A stretch of DNA of 64,000 nucleotides from an uncultured Lachnospiraceae bacterium (GCA_910589195.1 CAJUTC010000004.1:1-64000); one strand, 5' to 3'; shown: positions 34,539-44,221, numbered from the stretch's first letter. Program-made: numbers and translations. Notes: a model not told the origin generated them from the sequence alone.

Positions 34539-35438
34539 CTAGTACTCAACATCGCTGCCCAATGCCTTAAATTGGATAAAGCTGATCACACCGATAATTA
34601 GGGCTAAGATCACACCCATGGCATTGGCATATCCGTATTCAAACCGTTTGAAAGCTGTTTCATACAGATAATACATGATTGTTGTGGTTCGGTAATTGGG
34701 ACCGCCGGAAGTTAAGAGCTGAATTAAAGAGAAACACTGGAATGAATTAATGGTAGTAATTACCACAATATAAAGGGTAGTAGGCAAAAGGCTGGGCCAT
34801 TTAATTTTCCAGAATACCTGAAGATCATTGGCTCCGTCCACCTGGGCCGCCTCCACATAGTCTTTCGGAACATTTCCCAAAGACGCAATATACAAGATAA
34901 TCGGCTGGCCCACGCTGGTGGTAATTAAGATAATCAGGATTGCCCATAACGCGTATTTCTTATCTCCGGTCCACATAATATTCCGCTCAATTAAATTGGC
35001 TGATTTCAACATCCAGTTTAAAATACCGTTTAAGGGATCATAGATCCACTTCCACACTACGGTTACCGCAACGGTTCCCGTTACTACCGGAAGGAAAAAC
35101 ACACAGCGGAAAAAGGAGCGGGCAATGGGATTTTTCTCATAGGTAAGAGCCGCAACGAACAAAGAGAACAGCACGGTCAGCGGCACCGATCCCACTACCA
35201 GAAGCAACGTATTCACCAGGGATTTCTGCCAAACCTCATCCTGGAACATGGTAATATAATTGGATAAGCCAGTGAATGATATCCCCTTCATATTATAGCG
35301 GAAAAAGCTGGTAACGACTCCCATTCCCATGGGAACCAGAACGAATACAACAAAGAACAATAATGCCGGTGCCAGGAACGCATAAGAAACCAGGGTTTCC
35401 CGCATCCGGATTTTATTAATTTTTTTCGGCTTCATCAC
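34539..35438 (-). CDS. CUT1 sugar ABC transporter permease (MalF type), sialic-acid region
   Basis: A 299-residue permease, basic N-terminus, six predicted helices and the EAA loop VEAAQVDGANDLQVF, IKWPSL. Its stop is 14 nt before the partner permease. Between it and the binding-protein gene lies a 244-nt gap that holds repeat copy E and a second hairpin. Confidence 0.92.
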   Translation of the reverse strand: MMKPKKINKIRMRETLVSYAFLAPALLFFVVFVLVPMGMGVVTSFFRYNMKGISFTGLSNYITMFQDEVWQKSLVNTLLLVVGSVPLTVLFSLFVAALTYEKNPIARSFFRCVFFLPVVTGTVAVTVVWKWIYDPLNGILNWMLKSANLIERNIMWTGDKKYALWAILIILITTSVGQPIILYIASLGNVPKDYVEAAQVDGANDLQVFWKIKWPSLLPTTLYIVVITTINSFQCFSLIQLLTSGGPNYRTTTIMYYLYETAFKRFEYGYANAMGVILALIIGVISFIQFKALGSDVEY

Positions 35439-35485
35439 AAACCTCCATTCATTTCCGCAAATGGTATCTGACTGACGGGAACATT

Positions 35486-35516
35486 CTCCCCATACTACAA
35501 ACGGTAATATGGGGAG
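35486..35516 (-). other. Hairpin upstream of the MalF-type permease gene
   Basis: CTCCCCATA pairs perfectly with TATGGGGAG across a 13-nt loop, about 50 nt before the permease start and without T-run. Together with repeat copy E it makes the intercistronic leader strongly structured. Confidence 0.55.
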
Positions 35517-35574
35517 CTGCCCAAACGAATTGGAACACGGTATCCTTTAGGAACCTGGCAAAACGCCTGCGCTC

Positions 35575-35685
35575 TTACTTTGAAAATCCGCCGCCGAATA
35601 GGCGGCATGCATTCAGGGATGCCAAGTGTGCCCGCTGGATTTTCATGGGTGGTGGTGCGTCCGCATCTGGGCGCATGAAGGTTTA
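35575..35685 (-). repeat. 108-nt palindromic element, copy E
   Basis: Lies on the minus strand inside the ABC operon. Its first triplet TAA (35683-35685) is the stop codon of the binding-protein gene; the closing TAA is at 35575-35577, again exactly 108 nt on. The first arm carries unpaired changes (GCGCCC against GGGCAC); the GCCGCC-TATTC-GGCGGC hairpin is intact. Confidence 0.9.
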
Positions 35686-37095
35686 CTTGGCATTTTCAAT
35701 GGATTGGTTTGCCTTTGCCACAAAGTCATCCAAGGCCGCCTGGGGTTCGGAATCGCCATTCAGCACAGCCTGCAGCATGGGGAACCAATATGTTCTCATC
35801 TCTGCAAAACCGGGGATGGTATTATAATAAGGAGAATAATACTTGGTTAGGGATGCATAAAAGCCCATCTCTTCATTGCCAGGATATAAATTACCCATAG
35901 ACTGGCGAACCGGGAATACACTGGTTTTTACCACATCCTTTGGCCCCCACTCCTCATCATTGCAGATAAAATCAATAAACTTTTTGGAAGCTTCCGCTTT
36001 TGCATCGTCGCCGTTATCAAATACGCAGAAACCGTTTACCAAATATTCCAGTGCCGGAACGCCATCCTCAGAGGGGAAGGGAAGGGCAATCACTTCAATG
36101 CCATTCTCTTCTAACGTTTCCGCTCTCTGGCTTGCCAGGCCTGGTGACCAAAGCGTGGTAAAAGCGGTATTGCCTGCCACAAACTGATCCACATCCTCGC
36201 CGCCGTTGTAGGCGGAACCGTTTAACATCCAGCCTTTATCTACCCACTCTTTAATCTTGGTCATGGCTTTTACGCCGCCCTCATCATTAATGGTGTAAGT
36301 GGTAACCGCGTCGTCGGTTACGGAGCTGTTGTAAAGGTTGGTTACAAACGCCCGGATCCCTTGATCGCCGCCCTGCCCGGAGCAGTAAACGGTTGCGCCC
36401 ATGTATCCTTTATCGTATAATTTGCCCATCATCTCTTCAAACTGTTCCGTAGTCCAGGTTCTGTCACCTTCCTGGTTAATACAGTCCATAGCGCCAGCGT
36501 CTTCCAGGGCGTTTTTGCTCACTGCCATGCAAAAAGCCGCCGTGCTGATGGGATACATATAATAGCTGTCGCCGGATTTGCAGGAGTTTAGCAGCGCTTC
36601 GTTATCCACATCTTTTACAAAATCGTCTGTGAACATATCATCCAAGGCCACCAGCTTTCCATTCTGCGCATAAGAAATAATCCGCCCGGGCGCGTCAAAC
36701 AGCACATCGCATACGGTTCCGGCTTCAATGGCCGCGGTGATCTTCTCCGGCCCGGAAGTAAAGTCAATGGTTTCCAGCTTTACTGTAATATCCGGATTCT
36801 TGCTCTGGAAGGCATCGATAATCTCCTGCTCATACGTACCGGCTGGGTTATCTCCGTCCTGGGCAAAGGTGGGGAATGCCCACCAGGTAATCTCAACTGC
36901 TCCGCCATCCGGAGTATTTGCTTCTGCCTGATCTTCCTTTGCGCCTGCCTCCGTCTGGCCTGCGTCGTTTGAATCAGCAGCCGCTGTTGTAGCGGCAGTG
37001 GTATCCGCTGGGGTGTTGCCGCCTCCGCCTCCACACCCTGCCAGGGCGGAAGCTGTCACTGCCATAACCAGGCCTAATGAAACCATTTTTTTCAT
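35683..37095 (-). CDS. Sugar ABC transporter substrate-binding lipoprotein, sialic-acid region
   Basis: A 470-residue family 1 solute-binding protein with lipobox LAGC (about Cys20) followed by a Gly/Thr/Ala/Asp/Glu-rich linker to residue 65. The binding core contains ITWWAFPTF and KNPDITVKLE-type segments common to CUT1 binders. Strong AGGAGG ribosome site; own promoter at 37148-37176. It precedes the permeases at 35438 and 34524. Ligand inferred from the adjacent NanA-like gene. Confidence 0.91.
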   Translation of the reverse strand: MKKMVSLGLVMAVTASALAGCGGGGGNTPADTTAATTAAADSNDAGQTEAGAKEDQAEANTPDGGAVEITWWAFPTFAQDGDNPAGTYEQEIIDAFQSKNPDITVKLETIDFTSGPEKITAAIEAGTVCDVLFDAPGRIISYAQNGKLVALDDMFTDDFVKDVDNEALLNSCKSGDSYYMYPISTAAFCMAVSKNALEDAGAMDCINQEGDRTWTTEQFEEMMGKLYDKGYMGATVYCSGQGGDQGIRAFVTNLYNSSVTDDAVTTYTINDEGGVKAMTKIKEWVDKGWMLNGSAYNGGEDVDQFVAGNTAFTTLWSPGLASQRAETLEENGIEVIALPFPSEDGVPALEYLVNGFCVFDNGDDAKAEASKKFIDFICNDEEWGPKDVVKTSVFPVRQSMGNLYPGNEEMGFYASLTKYYSPYYNTIPGFAEMRTYWFPMLQAVLNGDSEPQAALDDFVAKANQSIENAK

Positions 37096-37147
37096 AAAAA
37101 TGTCCTCCTTTTCCGTTTTGTTTCACTTATTTTTACTGGTTAATGCT

Positions 37148-37196
37148 ACTATAGCACAGATTTTTCTTTTTGTCAATTTGTTGTAAAAAAAATTTC
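37148..37196 (-). promoter_or_regulatory. Promoter of the CUT1 operon with shared A/T motif
   Basis: Minus strand: -35 TTGACA (37171-37176), 17-bp spacer, -10 TATAGT (37148-37153). Five bases upstream of the -35 lies GAAATTTTTTTTACAA (37181-37196), a motif found at the same place in two other promoters of this region. Confidence 0.82.
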
Positions 37197-37237
37197 TTTT
37201 TTACATTTTATTAAGCAGTTTTCTTATTTTTAATCGC

Positions 37238-37289
37238 AAAAAGAAGCTTGCTGTCCATATTTTCGATATTTTTCGCAAGCTTCTTTTTT
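37238..37289 (-). terminator. Terminator after the NanA-like gene
   Basis: AAAAAGAAGCTTGC (37238-37251) pairs perfectly with GCAAGCTTCTTTTT (37275-37288) across a 23-nt loop, giving a T-run on both strands. It ends the operon that starts at the Opp-type binding protein. Confidence 0.88.
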
Positions 37290-37328
37290 ATATTTTGTAT
37301 ATTTTTTACAAATCCATTTTCCGGCGTA

Positions 37329-38243
37329 TTAGCACGCTTTTATGGCCTGATCGATCATTGCCGCGCACTTCTTAACCTGCTCCATATCCTCAGAAACCAA
37401 TGCTGGCAGAGGCTTTCTTACGCTGCCGATGTCCAGGCCTTCCCGGATCTTAATGATTTCTTTCATCACTGCGTACAGATTGCCCTTGCAGGCGCACATG
37501 GCATAAATGATTGTGTCGGCGTCATTCTGAATCTTCCTGGCCGCTTCGTAGTTTCCTGCCTTGCACAGGTCAAACAGCTTCACATACAGCTCCGGCATTA
37601 CCCCATACGTTCCGCCGATTCCGCCGTCAGCGCCCATAGCCAGACCGGAAATTAACTGCTCATCCGGCCCGTTAAATACCACGAACCCTTCTCCTCCTTC
37701 TGCCTTAAACATCTGAATGTCTTGTACTGGCATAGAACTATTCTTTACCGCCACTACTCTTGGATTTTTCAGCATTTCTTTAAACAGAGGCATGGTCAAT
37801 GCTACGCCTGCTAACTGGGGAATATTGTAAATTACAAAATCGGTATTAGGAGCTGCTGCTGAAATATCATTCCAATACCGGGCAATGCCGTACTCCGGCA
37901 AATGGAAATATATCGGCGGGATCGAAGCGATAGCGTCTACCCCAAGGCTTTCCGCATGAGCCGCAAGTTCACAGCTATCCGCTGTATTGTTGCAGGCCAC
38001 ATGAGCAATAACTGTCAGCTTTCCTTCCGCCGCTTCCATTACACCCTCTAAAATCTCTTTCCTCTCCTGTACACTCTGATAAATACATTCACCGGACGAG
38101 CCGCCCACGTATAACCCCTTTACGCCTTTGCCTAAAAGGTGTTTTGTCAATGCTTTTGTGCGCTCGCTGCTTACCTTACCATTCTCATCGTAACAGGCAT
38201 AAAATGCCGGAATAATTCCCTGATATTTTGTTATATCTTTCAT
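37329..38243 (-). CDS. nanA: N-acetylneuraminate lyase-like aldolase
   Basis: A 304-residue DapA-superfamily enzyme. It has the substrate loop GGSSGE (residues 47-52), Tyr139 in VIYNIP and Schiff-base Lys167 in VAVKNSS, and the surrounding sequence resembles N-acetylneuraminate lyases more than dihydrodipicolinate synthases. It would split sialic acid into pyruvate and N-acetylmannosamine. NanK- and NanE-like genes for the next steps lie at 49.1-50.7 kb, which supports the assignment. It follows the FAD flavoprotein gene by 60 nt. A related keto-acid aldolase function remains possible. Confidence 0.82.
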   Translation of the reverse strand: MKDITKYQGIIPAFYACYDENGKVSSERTKALTKHLLGKGVKGLYVGGSSGECIYQSVQERKEILEGVMEAAEGKLTVIAHVACNNTADSCELAAHAESLGVDAIASIPPIYFHLPEYGIARYWNDISAAAPNTDFVIYNIPQLAGVALTMPLFKEMLKNPRVVAVKNSSMPVQDIQMFKAEGGEGFVVFNGPDEQLISGLAMGADGGIGGTYGVMPELYVKLFDLCKAGNYEAARKIQNDADTIIYAMCACKGNLYAVMKEIIKIREGLDIGSVRKPLPALVSEDMEQVKKCAAMIDQAIKAC

Positions 38244-38303
38244 CTCAATCCCATCCTTTTCCGCCCAAAAGGGCTATAATCAATGATTGCAAACGCTTCT
38301 TTT

Positions 38304-40055
38304 TCAGCATTGCTCCGTTTCGTGGAAGCCTTGTGCTGCCTGCAATCTTCCATCCTGTTTCCTCACCCGGATCGGGCATCCTTGTTTCTCCTCTTTTTTC
38401 GGATAATCTTCCCGGTAATGGGAGCCTCTGCTCTCCCTGCGCTGCCTTATGGCACTCAGCATGGCCTCTGATAATTCCAGCGCTCCTTCCAACTGCTTCC
38501 CGCAAATATACTGTTTTCCTGCGTCTGGCACAGCAGACTCAAATTCCTCTGCAGTTTGATAGCTTACCCGGCATTGTTTGGCTTCCTTCCTGATTTCTTC
38601 CACCTGGCCCAATGCCCAGGCAAGCTCCTTTTCACAGCGGACCACCATAGCCGCCCTAGTATTTACCTGCCGCAGATCCTCTAAAAGCTTTCCTGCTCCT
38701 GGAATCCAGGTGGTTCCCCAAGAAGCGCGCCTAGTATCCGCACCCTTTCCGCCGGCAAAACCAGCGCCTTCCTTTGCCTTCCGGCTCCAGGCCGCCCCAT
38801 GGATCCCTGCCGCTTTTCCAAATACCAGGCCGTTAGCGGTAGACAGGCCCCCCAGCCGGTCCGCGCCATGCATTCCTCCAGTACATTCCCCGCAGGCATA
38901 CAGCCCCGGCACACCGCTGCTTCCCTCACAGTCAATCTGGATCCCTCCGTTGGAAGCGTGCGCAAATATGCCAATCCGTACCGGATCGTCGATTGTCAGG
39001 CCTTTTTCCTCCAAGAGCCACTGGAAATACGTCCTGATAAACTCCGGCTGGTGTTCCTTTAACTCCTTTTGGTAGGTCAAACAGATGCCCTTGGAATGCC
39101 ATCTCTCCTTAAGAAACAGCCGGATATCAATCTGGCCGGAACCAAGGCGGCAGGTAAAGGGGCCGTGGGTGGAGCGGATCTCCATCTGCTCCCTAAGCTC
39201 CTTCTCATCCCAATCCTCGAAAACGGAACGCCCCGTTTCTGGATCGGAAAATTCACTGAAACGAAATACTTTTTCGTTATAAATGGTTTTTGGGGCTGGT
39301 GTGAGAAACCCTGGCATCATCTGCATAAACTCCAGGTTGACTAAATAAGCCCCGGCCTGCAGTGCCAGATATTGGGAGAGTCCCGTCACATCGTCGGTAT
39401 TTAACCGACGGGAAAACAGCCCGCCCAAGCCGCCTCCGGCCAAAATTACCGTGGGGCAGCGGATAGAAAGAAACTGATAGTCCGGATGCCCGCTTCCGTT
39501 CCCGCTGTCTTCCACATCAAAGGCTTTTAGCTGCCTTACGGCGCCGGCGCCGGTTATTCGCCCTTGCTCCAGAAAAAGGTCGGTAATGGTGGTAAAGGGC
39601 AGTTCTTTAACAGAGCATTTGTTTAACTCCTTCTGGAAGACGGGTTTCGAGCTTTCCTTGATGAGCCCGTGCCAGTCCCGGTTTTTATGGTCAAAGCAGG
39701 GGATAAATTCCTTCTCCTTTTTGTTTTTGGCTTCCTTCAGGGAAACCCCCATTTCCTGAAGATCCAAAATCCCTTCTCGTATCCCCATGGCCAGGAACCT
39801 GGCCAGCTTCGGATCTGCCATCCCCTCTCCTACCTTAAGGATGGTTTCGGTCAAATCCTGCTCATCCCCTTCGTTCTCTGGGCCTACCAGGCCAAGACCC
39901 CAGGTTCCCGGGTAAAAGCTGGAACCGGAAAAGATGGGGCCGCTGCTTGCCAGCAAAACTTTGGCTTTGCTTCTGGCTGCCCAGATGGCGGCGGTAACCC
40001 CTGCCAGACCGGCCCCCACTACCAGTACGTCCGCTTCCACAGTTCCTTCTAACAT
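38304..40055 (-). CDS. FAD-dependent flavoprotein (fumarate reductase/aspartate oxidase family)
   Basis: A 583-residue flavoprotein. The ATG at 40055 follows AAAGGGG and starts MLEGTVEADV directly before the dinucleotide fold VVGAGLAGVTAAI. Later family motifs are ILAGGGLGGLFS, the ACGECTGGMHGADRLGG segment (FAD contact) and a helical C-terminal domain of the succinate dehydrogenase/fumarate reductase flavoprotein type. There is no signal peptide or FMN_bind domain, so it is cytoplasmic and differs from the protein at 23195. It sits between the Opp-type transporter and the NanA-like gene in one transcription unit; its substrate is unknown. Confidence 0.86.
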   Translation of the reverse strand: MLEGTVEADVLVVGAGLAGVTAAIWAARSKAKVLLASSGPIFSGSSFYPGTWGLGLVGPENEGDEQDLTETILKVGEGMADPKLARFLAMGIREGILDLQEMGVSLKEAKNKKEKEFIPCFDHKNRDWHGLIKESSKPVFQKELNKCSVKELPFTTITDLFLEQGRITGAGAVRQLKAFDVEDSGNGSGHPDYQFLSIRCPTVILAGGGLGGLFSRRLNTDDVTGLSQYLALQAGAYLVNLEFMQMMPGFLTPAPKTIYNEKVFRFSEFSDPETGRSVFEDWDEKELREQMEIRSTHGPFTCRLGSGQIDIRLFLKERWHSKGICLTYQKELKEHQPEFIRTYFQWLLEEKGLTIDDPVRIGIFAHASNGGIQIDCEGSSGVPGLYACGECTGGMHGADRLGGLSTANGLVFGKAAGIHGAAWSRKAKEGAGFAGGKGADTRRASWGTTWIPGAGKLLEDLRQVNTRAAMVVRCEKELAWALGQVEEIRKEAKQCRVSYQTAEEFESAVPDAGKQYICGKQLEGALELSEAMLSAIRQRRESRGSHYREDYPKKEEKQGCPIRVRKQDGRLQAAQGFHETEQC

Positions 40056-40236
40056 TTTAGTGCCCCTTTCTGCCCGTATGATTTCGGAAGCTGGTTGCTT
40101 ATATTGGAACATTCATTCCTGTTTCACTATTTACTCCTGCCTGCCCGCACTTTTACCAGACCCCATTCCAAAACCCGAAACTAGGATTTCGGATCTGCCG
40201 GCGGTTTGATCTGCCAGGCTGTTTGTATCCGCCAGC

Positions 40237-41277
40237 TTACTGCTCCTTCTCGCAGATGTTCTTAATGTTCTCTTCCGCAAAATGGCAGGCGATATGGTGA
40301 TCCCGCCCGTTGATCTCATATTTCTTTAACTCTGGCTTCTCTGTTTTACAGATTTCTTTACACTGCTTGCAGCGCCCGTGGAAATGGCAGCCGCTTGGCG
40401 GGTTCATGGGGGAAGGCACATCTCCTTCCAGAAGGATTCGGTTCTTCTGGTGATGAATATCTGCCACCGGGATTGCGGATAGCAAAGCCTGGGTGTACGG
40501 ATGCACCGTATGATGGTAAAGCTCGTCCGCATCTGCCAGCTCCACAATCCTTCCCAAATACATCACAGCGATCCGATCGCTGATGTATTCCACCACGCTT
40601 AAGTCATGAGTGATAAAAATGTAGGTAAGCTGCCGCTCTTCTTTTAACTGTTTTAATAGGTTCAGCACCTGAGCCTGGATAGAAACGTCCAGCGCGCTAA
40701 CTGCCTCATCGCAGATTACCAGTTCCGGGTTAATGCACAACGCCCTGGCGATGCCGATTCTCTGACGCTGGCCGCCGGAAAACTCATGGGGATACCGATC
40801 CATGTATTCCCGCCGCATGTTTACGGCCTCCAGCAGATCCCCGATAATTTTCCGCCGCTCCTCCTTGGTTTTTACCCCGAACTTTTTCAGCGGGTCTGAC
40901 AAAGACTGGAAAATGGTGAAGGCTGGGTTTAGGGAGGACTGGGGATCCTGGAATACAATTTGGATTTTCTTCCTGGCCTCGTCCATATCGTTGCCGCTTA
41001 ACTTCTCTAAATGCTTTGGCCCGTCGGCAAACTCATAAACCATCTCCCCTTCTGTAGGCTTATAAAGCTGGAGAATGGTTTTTCCCAGGGTGGTTTTCCC
41101 ACATCCGGATTCCCCTACAAGCCCCAAGGTTTCCCCTTTATAGATGGTCAGGTTAATATCGTTTACTGCCTGCACATAGCTTTTGGTCTTCCCCATAAAG
41201 CCGCCCTTTACCGGAAAATACGTCTTCAGACCCTTTATGGTCAATAAGGGTTCCTTTGCGTTCGCATTATTTGCCAT
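40237..41277 (-). CDS. Opp/Dpp-family ABC transporter ATPase (OppF type)
   Basis: A 346-residue ATPase with Walker A GESGCGKTT, signature FSGGQRQRIGIARAL, Walker B LVICDEAVSALD and the C-terminal oligopeptide-transporter extension containing a Cys cluster (CHFHGRCKQC). It overlaps the OppD-type gene by 11 nt. With it, it powers the importer encoded up to 46118. Although the family is named for peptides, some members carry sialic acid (the Haemophilus ducreyi Sat system), which would suit the neighbours. Confidence 0.93.
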   Translation of the reverse strand: MANNANAKEPLLTIKGLKTYFPVKGGFMGKTKSYVQAVNDINLTIYKGETLGLVGESGCGKTTLGKTILQLYKPTEGEMVYEFADGPKHLEKLSGNDMDEARKKIQIVFQDPQSSLNPAFTIFQSLSDPLKKFGVKTKEERRKIIGDLLEAVNMRREYMDRYPHEFSGGQRQRIGIARALCINPELVICDEAVSALDVSIQAQVLNLLKQLKEERQLTYIFITHDLSVVEYISDRIAVMYLGRIVELADADELYHHTVHPYTQALLSAIPVADIHHQKNRILLEGDVPSPMNPPSGCHFHGRCKQCKEICKTEKPELKKYEINGRDHHIACHFAEENIKNICEKEQ

Positions 41278-42292
41278 CCTTCATCACCTCCTGATATCTA
41301 GCGCACCGCACCATATGGGTGCCCCCAAGCATCGTTTCCCCTGGCATTTGCTTCCTGCATTCCTCACAGGCGTAATCGCACCGAGGCTCAAACTGGCAGC
41401 CCGGAGGCCGGTTATAGGGATCGGGGGTTGAGCCTTTGATGGGGTTAATGTCCTGGTCAGCGCCTTTTCCAAGGATTGGGATGGACTTTAACAACGCCTT
41501 CGTATACGGATGTGTGGGGTGATCCAGCACCTCTTCCGCCGTTCCGCTCTCGATGATATTCCCCATATACATAACGGCCACGTCGTCCGCCAGCTCGCAT
41601 ACCACGCCCATATCATGGGTGATCATCATAATGGCCGTATTATAATTCTTCTTTAAATGATCCATCAGCTCAAAGATCTGGGCCTGGATGGTAACGTCTA
41701 AGGCCGTAGTCGGTTCATCGGCAATCAGCACCTTAGGGTTGCAGCTCATGGCCATGGCAATCATGGCTCTCTGGCGCATGCCGCCGGAAAACTCGTGCGG
41801 ATACTGGTCAATCCGCTTTTGGGGATTGGGAATACCCATATCGGTAAGAAGCTTTAAGGCACGTTCCCTGGCCTCCGCCTTCGTCACCTTCTTGTCGTGG
41901 GATCGTATCATCTCGCTAATCTGCCAGCCGATGGTGTACACCGGGTTTAAGGCTGTCATGGGATCCTGGAAAATCATAGCGATATCCCGGCCCCTTAAGG
42001 CACGCATCTCTCTGCTGCTCCGCTCTAGCTCATGGATCCGGATGTCGCCCCGCTCGTCGCCGCTGTGGTAGATGATCTCCCCTTCTTCAATCCGGGAAAG
42101 CTTGGGCAGAAGCTGCATGATGGAAGTGGCCGTTACGCTTTTTCCACAGCCCGACTCTCCTACGATACATAAGGTTTTGCCGCTTTTAATATCCATGGAC
42201 ACACCATTAATGGCACGGTTGCAGCGCTCGTTGGTATAAAAATACGTCTTTAAATTTTTTACGGAAATTACTACATTATCGCTCATCTTCAT
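41267..42292 (-). CDS. Opp/Dpp-family ABC transporter ATPase (OppD type)
   Basis: A 341-residue ATPase: Walker A GESGCGKSVTA, signature FSGGMRQRAMIAMA, Walker B VLIADEPTTALDV, and the C-terminal extension with CQFEPRCDYACEEC. These Cys-rich tails bind an iron-sulfur cluster in some relatives. It is 4 nt from the OppC-type permease gene. Confidence 0.93.
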   Translation of the reverse strand: MKMSDNVVISVKNLKTYFYTNERCNRAINGVSMDIKSGKTLCIVGESGCGKSVTATSIMQLLPKLSRIEEGEIIYHSGDERGDIRIHELERSSREMRALRGRDIAMIFQDPMTALNPVYTIGWQISEMIRSHDKKVTKAEARERALKLLTDMGIPNPQKRIDQYPHEFSGGMRQRAMIAMAMSCNPKVLIADEPTTALDVTIQAQIFELMDHLKKNYNTAIMMITHDMGVVCELADDVAVMYMGNIIESGTAEEVLDHPTHPYTKALLKSIPILGKGADQDINPIKGSTPDPYNRPPGCQFEPRCDYACEECRKQMPGETMLGGTHMVRCARYQEVMKDGK

Positions 42293-42296
42293 CCTC

Positions 42297-43226
42297 CTAG
42301 CCCTGCTGAGTGGGGTCAGTGGTATCCCGGATTCCGTCGCCCATAAAGTTAATGCTCATAACAAACAGGGAAACCACAATACCGGTCGGAAGCCACATCC
42401 ACCAGTTATTCTGCAGCGTGTACATATCCTGTGCCGCGTTCAGGATATTTCCCCAGGTAGGAACTTCCAGGGGAACCCCCAGCCCCAAAAAGCTTAATGC
42501 GGCTTCTTCCAGGATAAACATTGCCGTACTTAAGGTAACGTTTACGATAATGGGGCTTAACGCGTTCGGAAGGATATGCTTATAACAGATTACAAAGGGA
42601 TTTAAACCAAATACCTTTAATGACTGGACATATTCCTCCTCACGGATTGACAGTACCTGGGAACGGGCCATACGGAAACAAGATCCCCAGCCACAGATAA
42701 TGAAGATAATCACAATATTTTTTGCACTCTGCCCTAAGATTGCCACCAGCATCATCACCAGAATCAACTGGGGAACCGACATAAATACCTCAGAAACCCG
42801 AACCATCAGGCTGTCAAACCAGCCTCCCCGGTAAGCGCTGTAACATCCAATCAACACACCGATGGCAGCGCACCCTAACGCGCTTCCAAAGCCGATGGCA
42901 ATGGACATCCTGCCGCCGTAAAGAACCCGGGCAAATACATCTCTTCCGATCTTGTCCGTTCCAAACAGATGGGCGGATGAAGGCGCTTTCAAAATAGACT
43001 TCATATCCACAGTCTTTGGTGAATAGGAGGTTAAAAGAGGCGCAAAGACGCAGGCTAACAGAATCAACAGGAAAATTACGCCGCCGATAATAGCCAGCCG
43101 GTTATTCAAAAGCTTCCGCAAAGCACGGTTGCCGGATTTTTTGTTCTTCAGTTCGCCAGACTCCTCCATCTGCCGGATCTGATCAAACTTCCGGTTCAGT
43201 CTTGCATGCTTACCATTTGCACTCAT
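42297..43226 (-). CDS. Opp/Dpp-family ABC transporter permease (OppC type)
   Basis: A 309-residue permease with a long basic N-terminal tail, one early membrane helix (about residues 44-64) and five more, and the cytoplasmic loop SLKVFGLNPFVICYKHILPNAL typical of OppC/DppC. It lies 12 nt after the OppB-type gene. Confidence 0.93.
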   Translation of the reverse strand: MSANGKHARLNRKFDQIRQMEESGELKNKKSGNRALRKLLNNRLAIIGGVIFLLILLACVFAPLLTSYSPKTVDMKSILKAPSSAHLFGTDKIGRDVFARVLYGGRMSIAIGFGSALGCAAIGVLIGCYSAYRGGWFDSLMVRVSEVFMSVPQLILVMMLVAILGQSAKNIVIIFIICGWGSCFRMARSQVLSIREEEYVQSLKVFGLNPFVICYKHILPNALSPIIVNVTLSTAMFILEEAALSFLGLGVPLEVPTWGNILNAAQDMYTLQNNWWMWLPTGIVVSLFVMSINFMGDGIRDTTDPTQQG

Positions 43227-43238
43227 CTCATTCCCTCC

Positions 43239-44201
43239 TTAACCGTTCAGCTTAACACGCGGATCTAAGGCCGCTGTCAGGATATCAACCAGGGTACTCG
43301 CAAACAAGGTCATAAATACAAACAGCAGCGCCAACATCATAACCAGGTTATAATTCTGGGAACGAACCGCCGTATTAAAAGCACTCCCGATCCCCGGCCA
43401 CTGGAATACGGTTTCAATTACCACGGAACCTGCAATTAATGTGGGAAGGCGGAAGCCTACCAGAACGATTACCGGAGTTAAGGATACCCGAAAGCCGTGG
43501 ACTAAGTTTACCCGCCACTCTGGCAGGCCTTTGCTTCTTGCCGTCTTTATGTAGTCTTTATTCATGGTATCTAGCATACTGCTTCTTGCGTACCGCATTA
43601 CGCCTGCCGTCATAGAAATCCCCAATACCAGGGCAGGCATTATCATATACTTGATCCGGCCTGCAAAATTTACTACCTCCGGATCCGTCCGTCCTCCAAC
43701 TGGAAGCCAGCCTAGGTTTAACGCGAAAATCAAGATTGCACAAACGCCAAAGAAGAATTGAGGAATCGAAACACCGATCATGCCGGCTACTGTCAGCACA
43801 TTATCACCGATGCTGCCTTTATTGATCGCCCCTAAGACACCTAATACGCTGCCCAGGAATGTAGAAATGCAAAGGGCTGCTACCGCAAGCTCTAACGTAG
43901 CCGGAAGCCGCTCTGCCATAATTTGAATCACCGGAACCCCGCTGGAAGAGCTGAACCCAAAATCCCCCTGAAGAAGCCTTCCCAGCCACTTAAAATACCG
44001 GATAAAGAATGGATCATCCAAACCGTACTGTGCCCTTAAAGCCGCCACCTGGCTTTCACTTAAACGAGCAAGCGCTTCTGGATCCATTAAGTAAGAAATC
44101 GGATCCCCTGGCGTCAAATCCAATAGCCAGTAAATAATAAAGGTAATAATCAAAAGCATGGGAATGATCCCCAATAATTTTTTTACTGTGTATTTTGCCA
44201 T
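43239..44201 (-). CDS. Opp/Dpp-family ABC transporter permease (OppB type)
   Basis: A 320-residue permease with N-terminal helix KLLGIIPMLLIITFIIYWL, the typical TPGDPISYLM segment after it and the loop KTARSKGLPEWRVNLVHGFR. It is the first permease gene after the binding-protein gene, with an attenuator hairpin between them. Confidence 0.93.
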   Translation of the reverse strand: MAKYTVKKLLGIIPMLLIITFIIYWLLDLTPGDPISYLMDPEALARLSESQVAALRAQYGLDDPFFIRYFKWLGRLLQGDFGFSSSSGVPVIQIMAERLPATLELAVAALCISTFLGSVLGVLGAINKGSIGDNVLTVAGMIGVSIPQFFFGVCAILIFALNLGWLPVGGRTDPEVVNFAGRIKYMIMPALVLGISMTAGVMRYARSSMLDTMNKDYIKTARSKGLPEWRVNLVHGFRVSLTPVIVLVGFRLPTLIAGSVVIETVFQWPGIGSAFNTAVRSQNYNLVMMLALLFVFMTLFASTLVDILTAALDPRVKLNG

Positions 44202-44221
44202 TCTTTCACCCCTTAATCACG

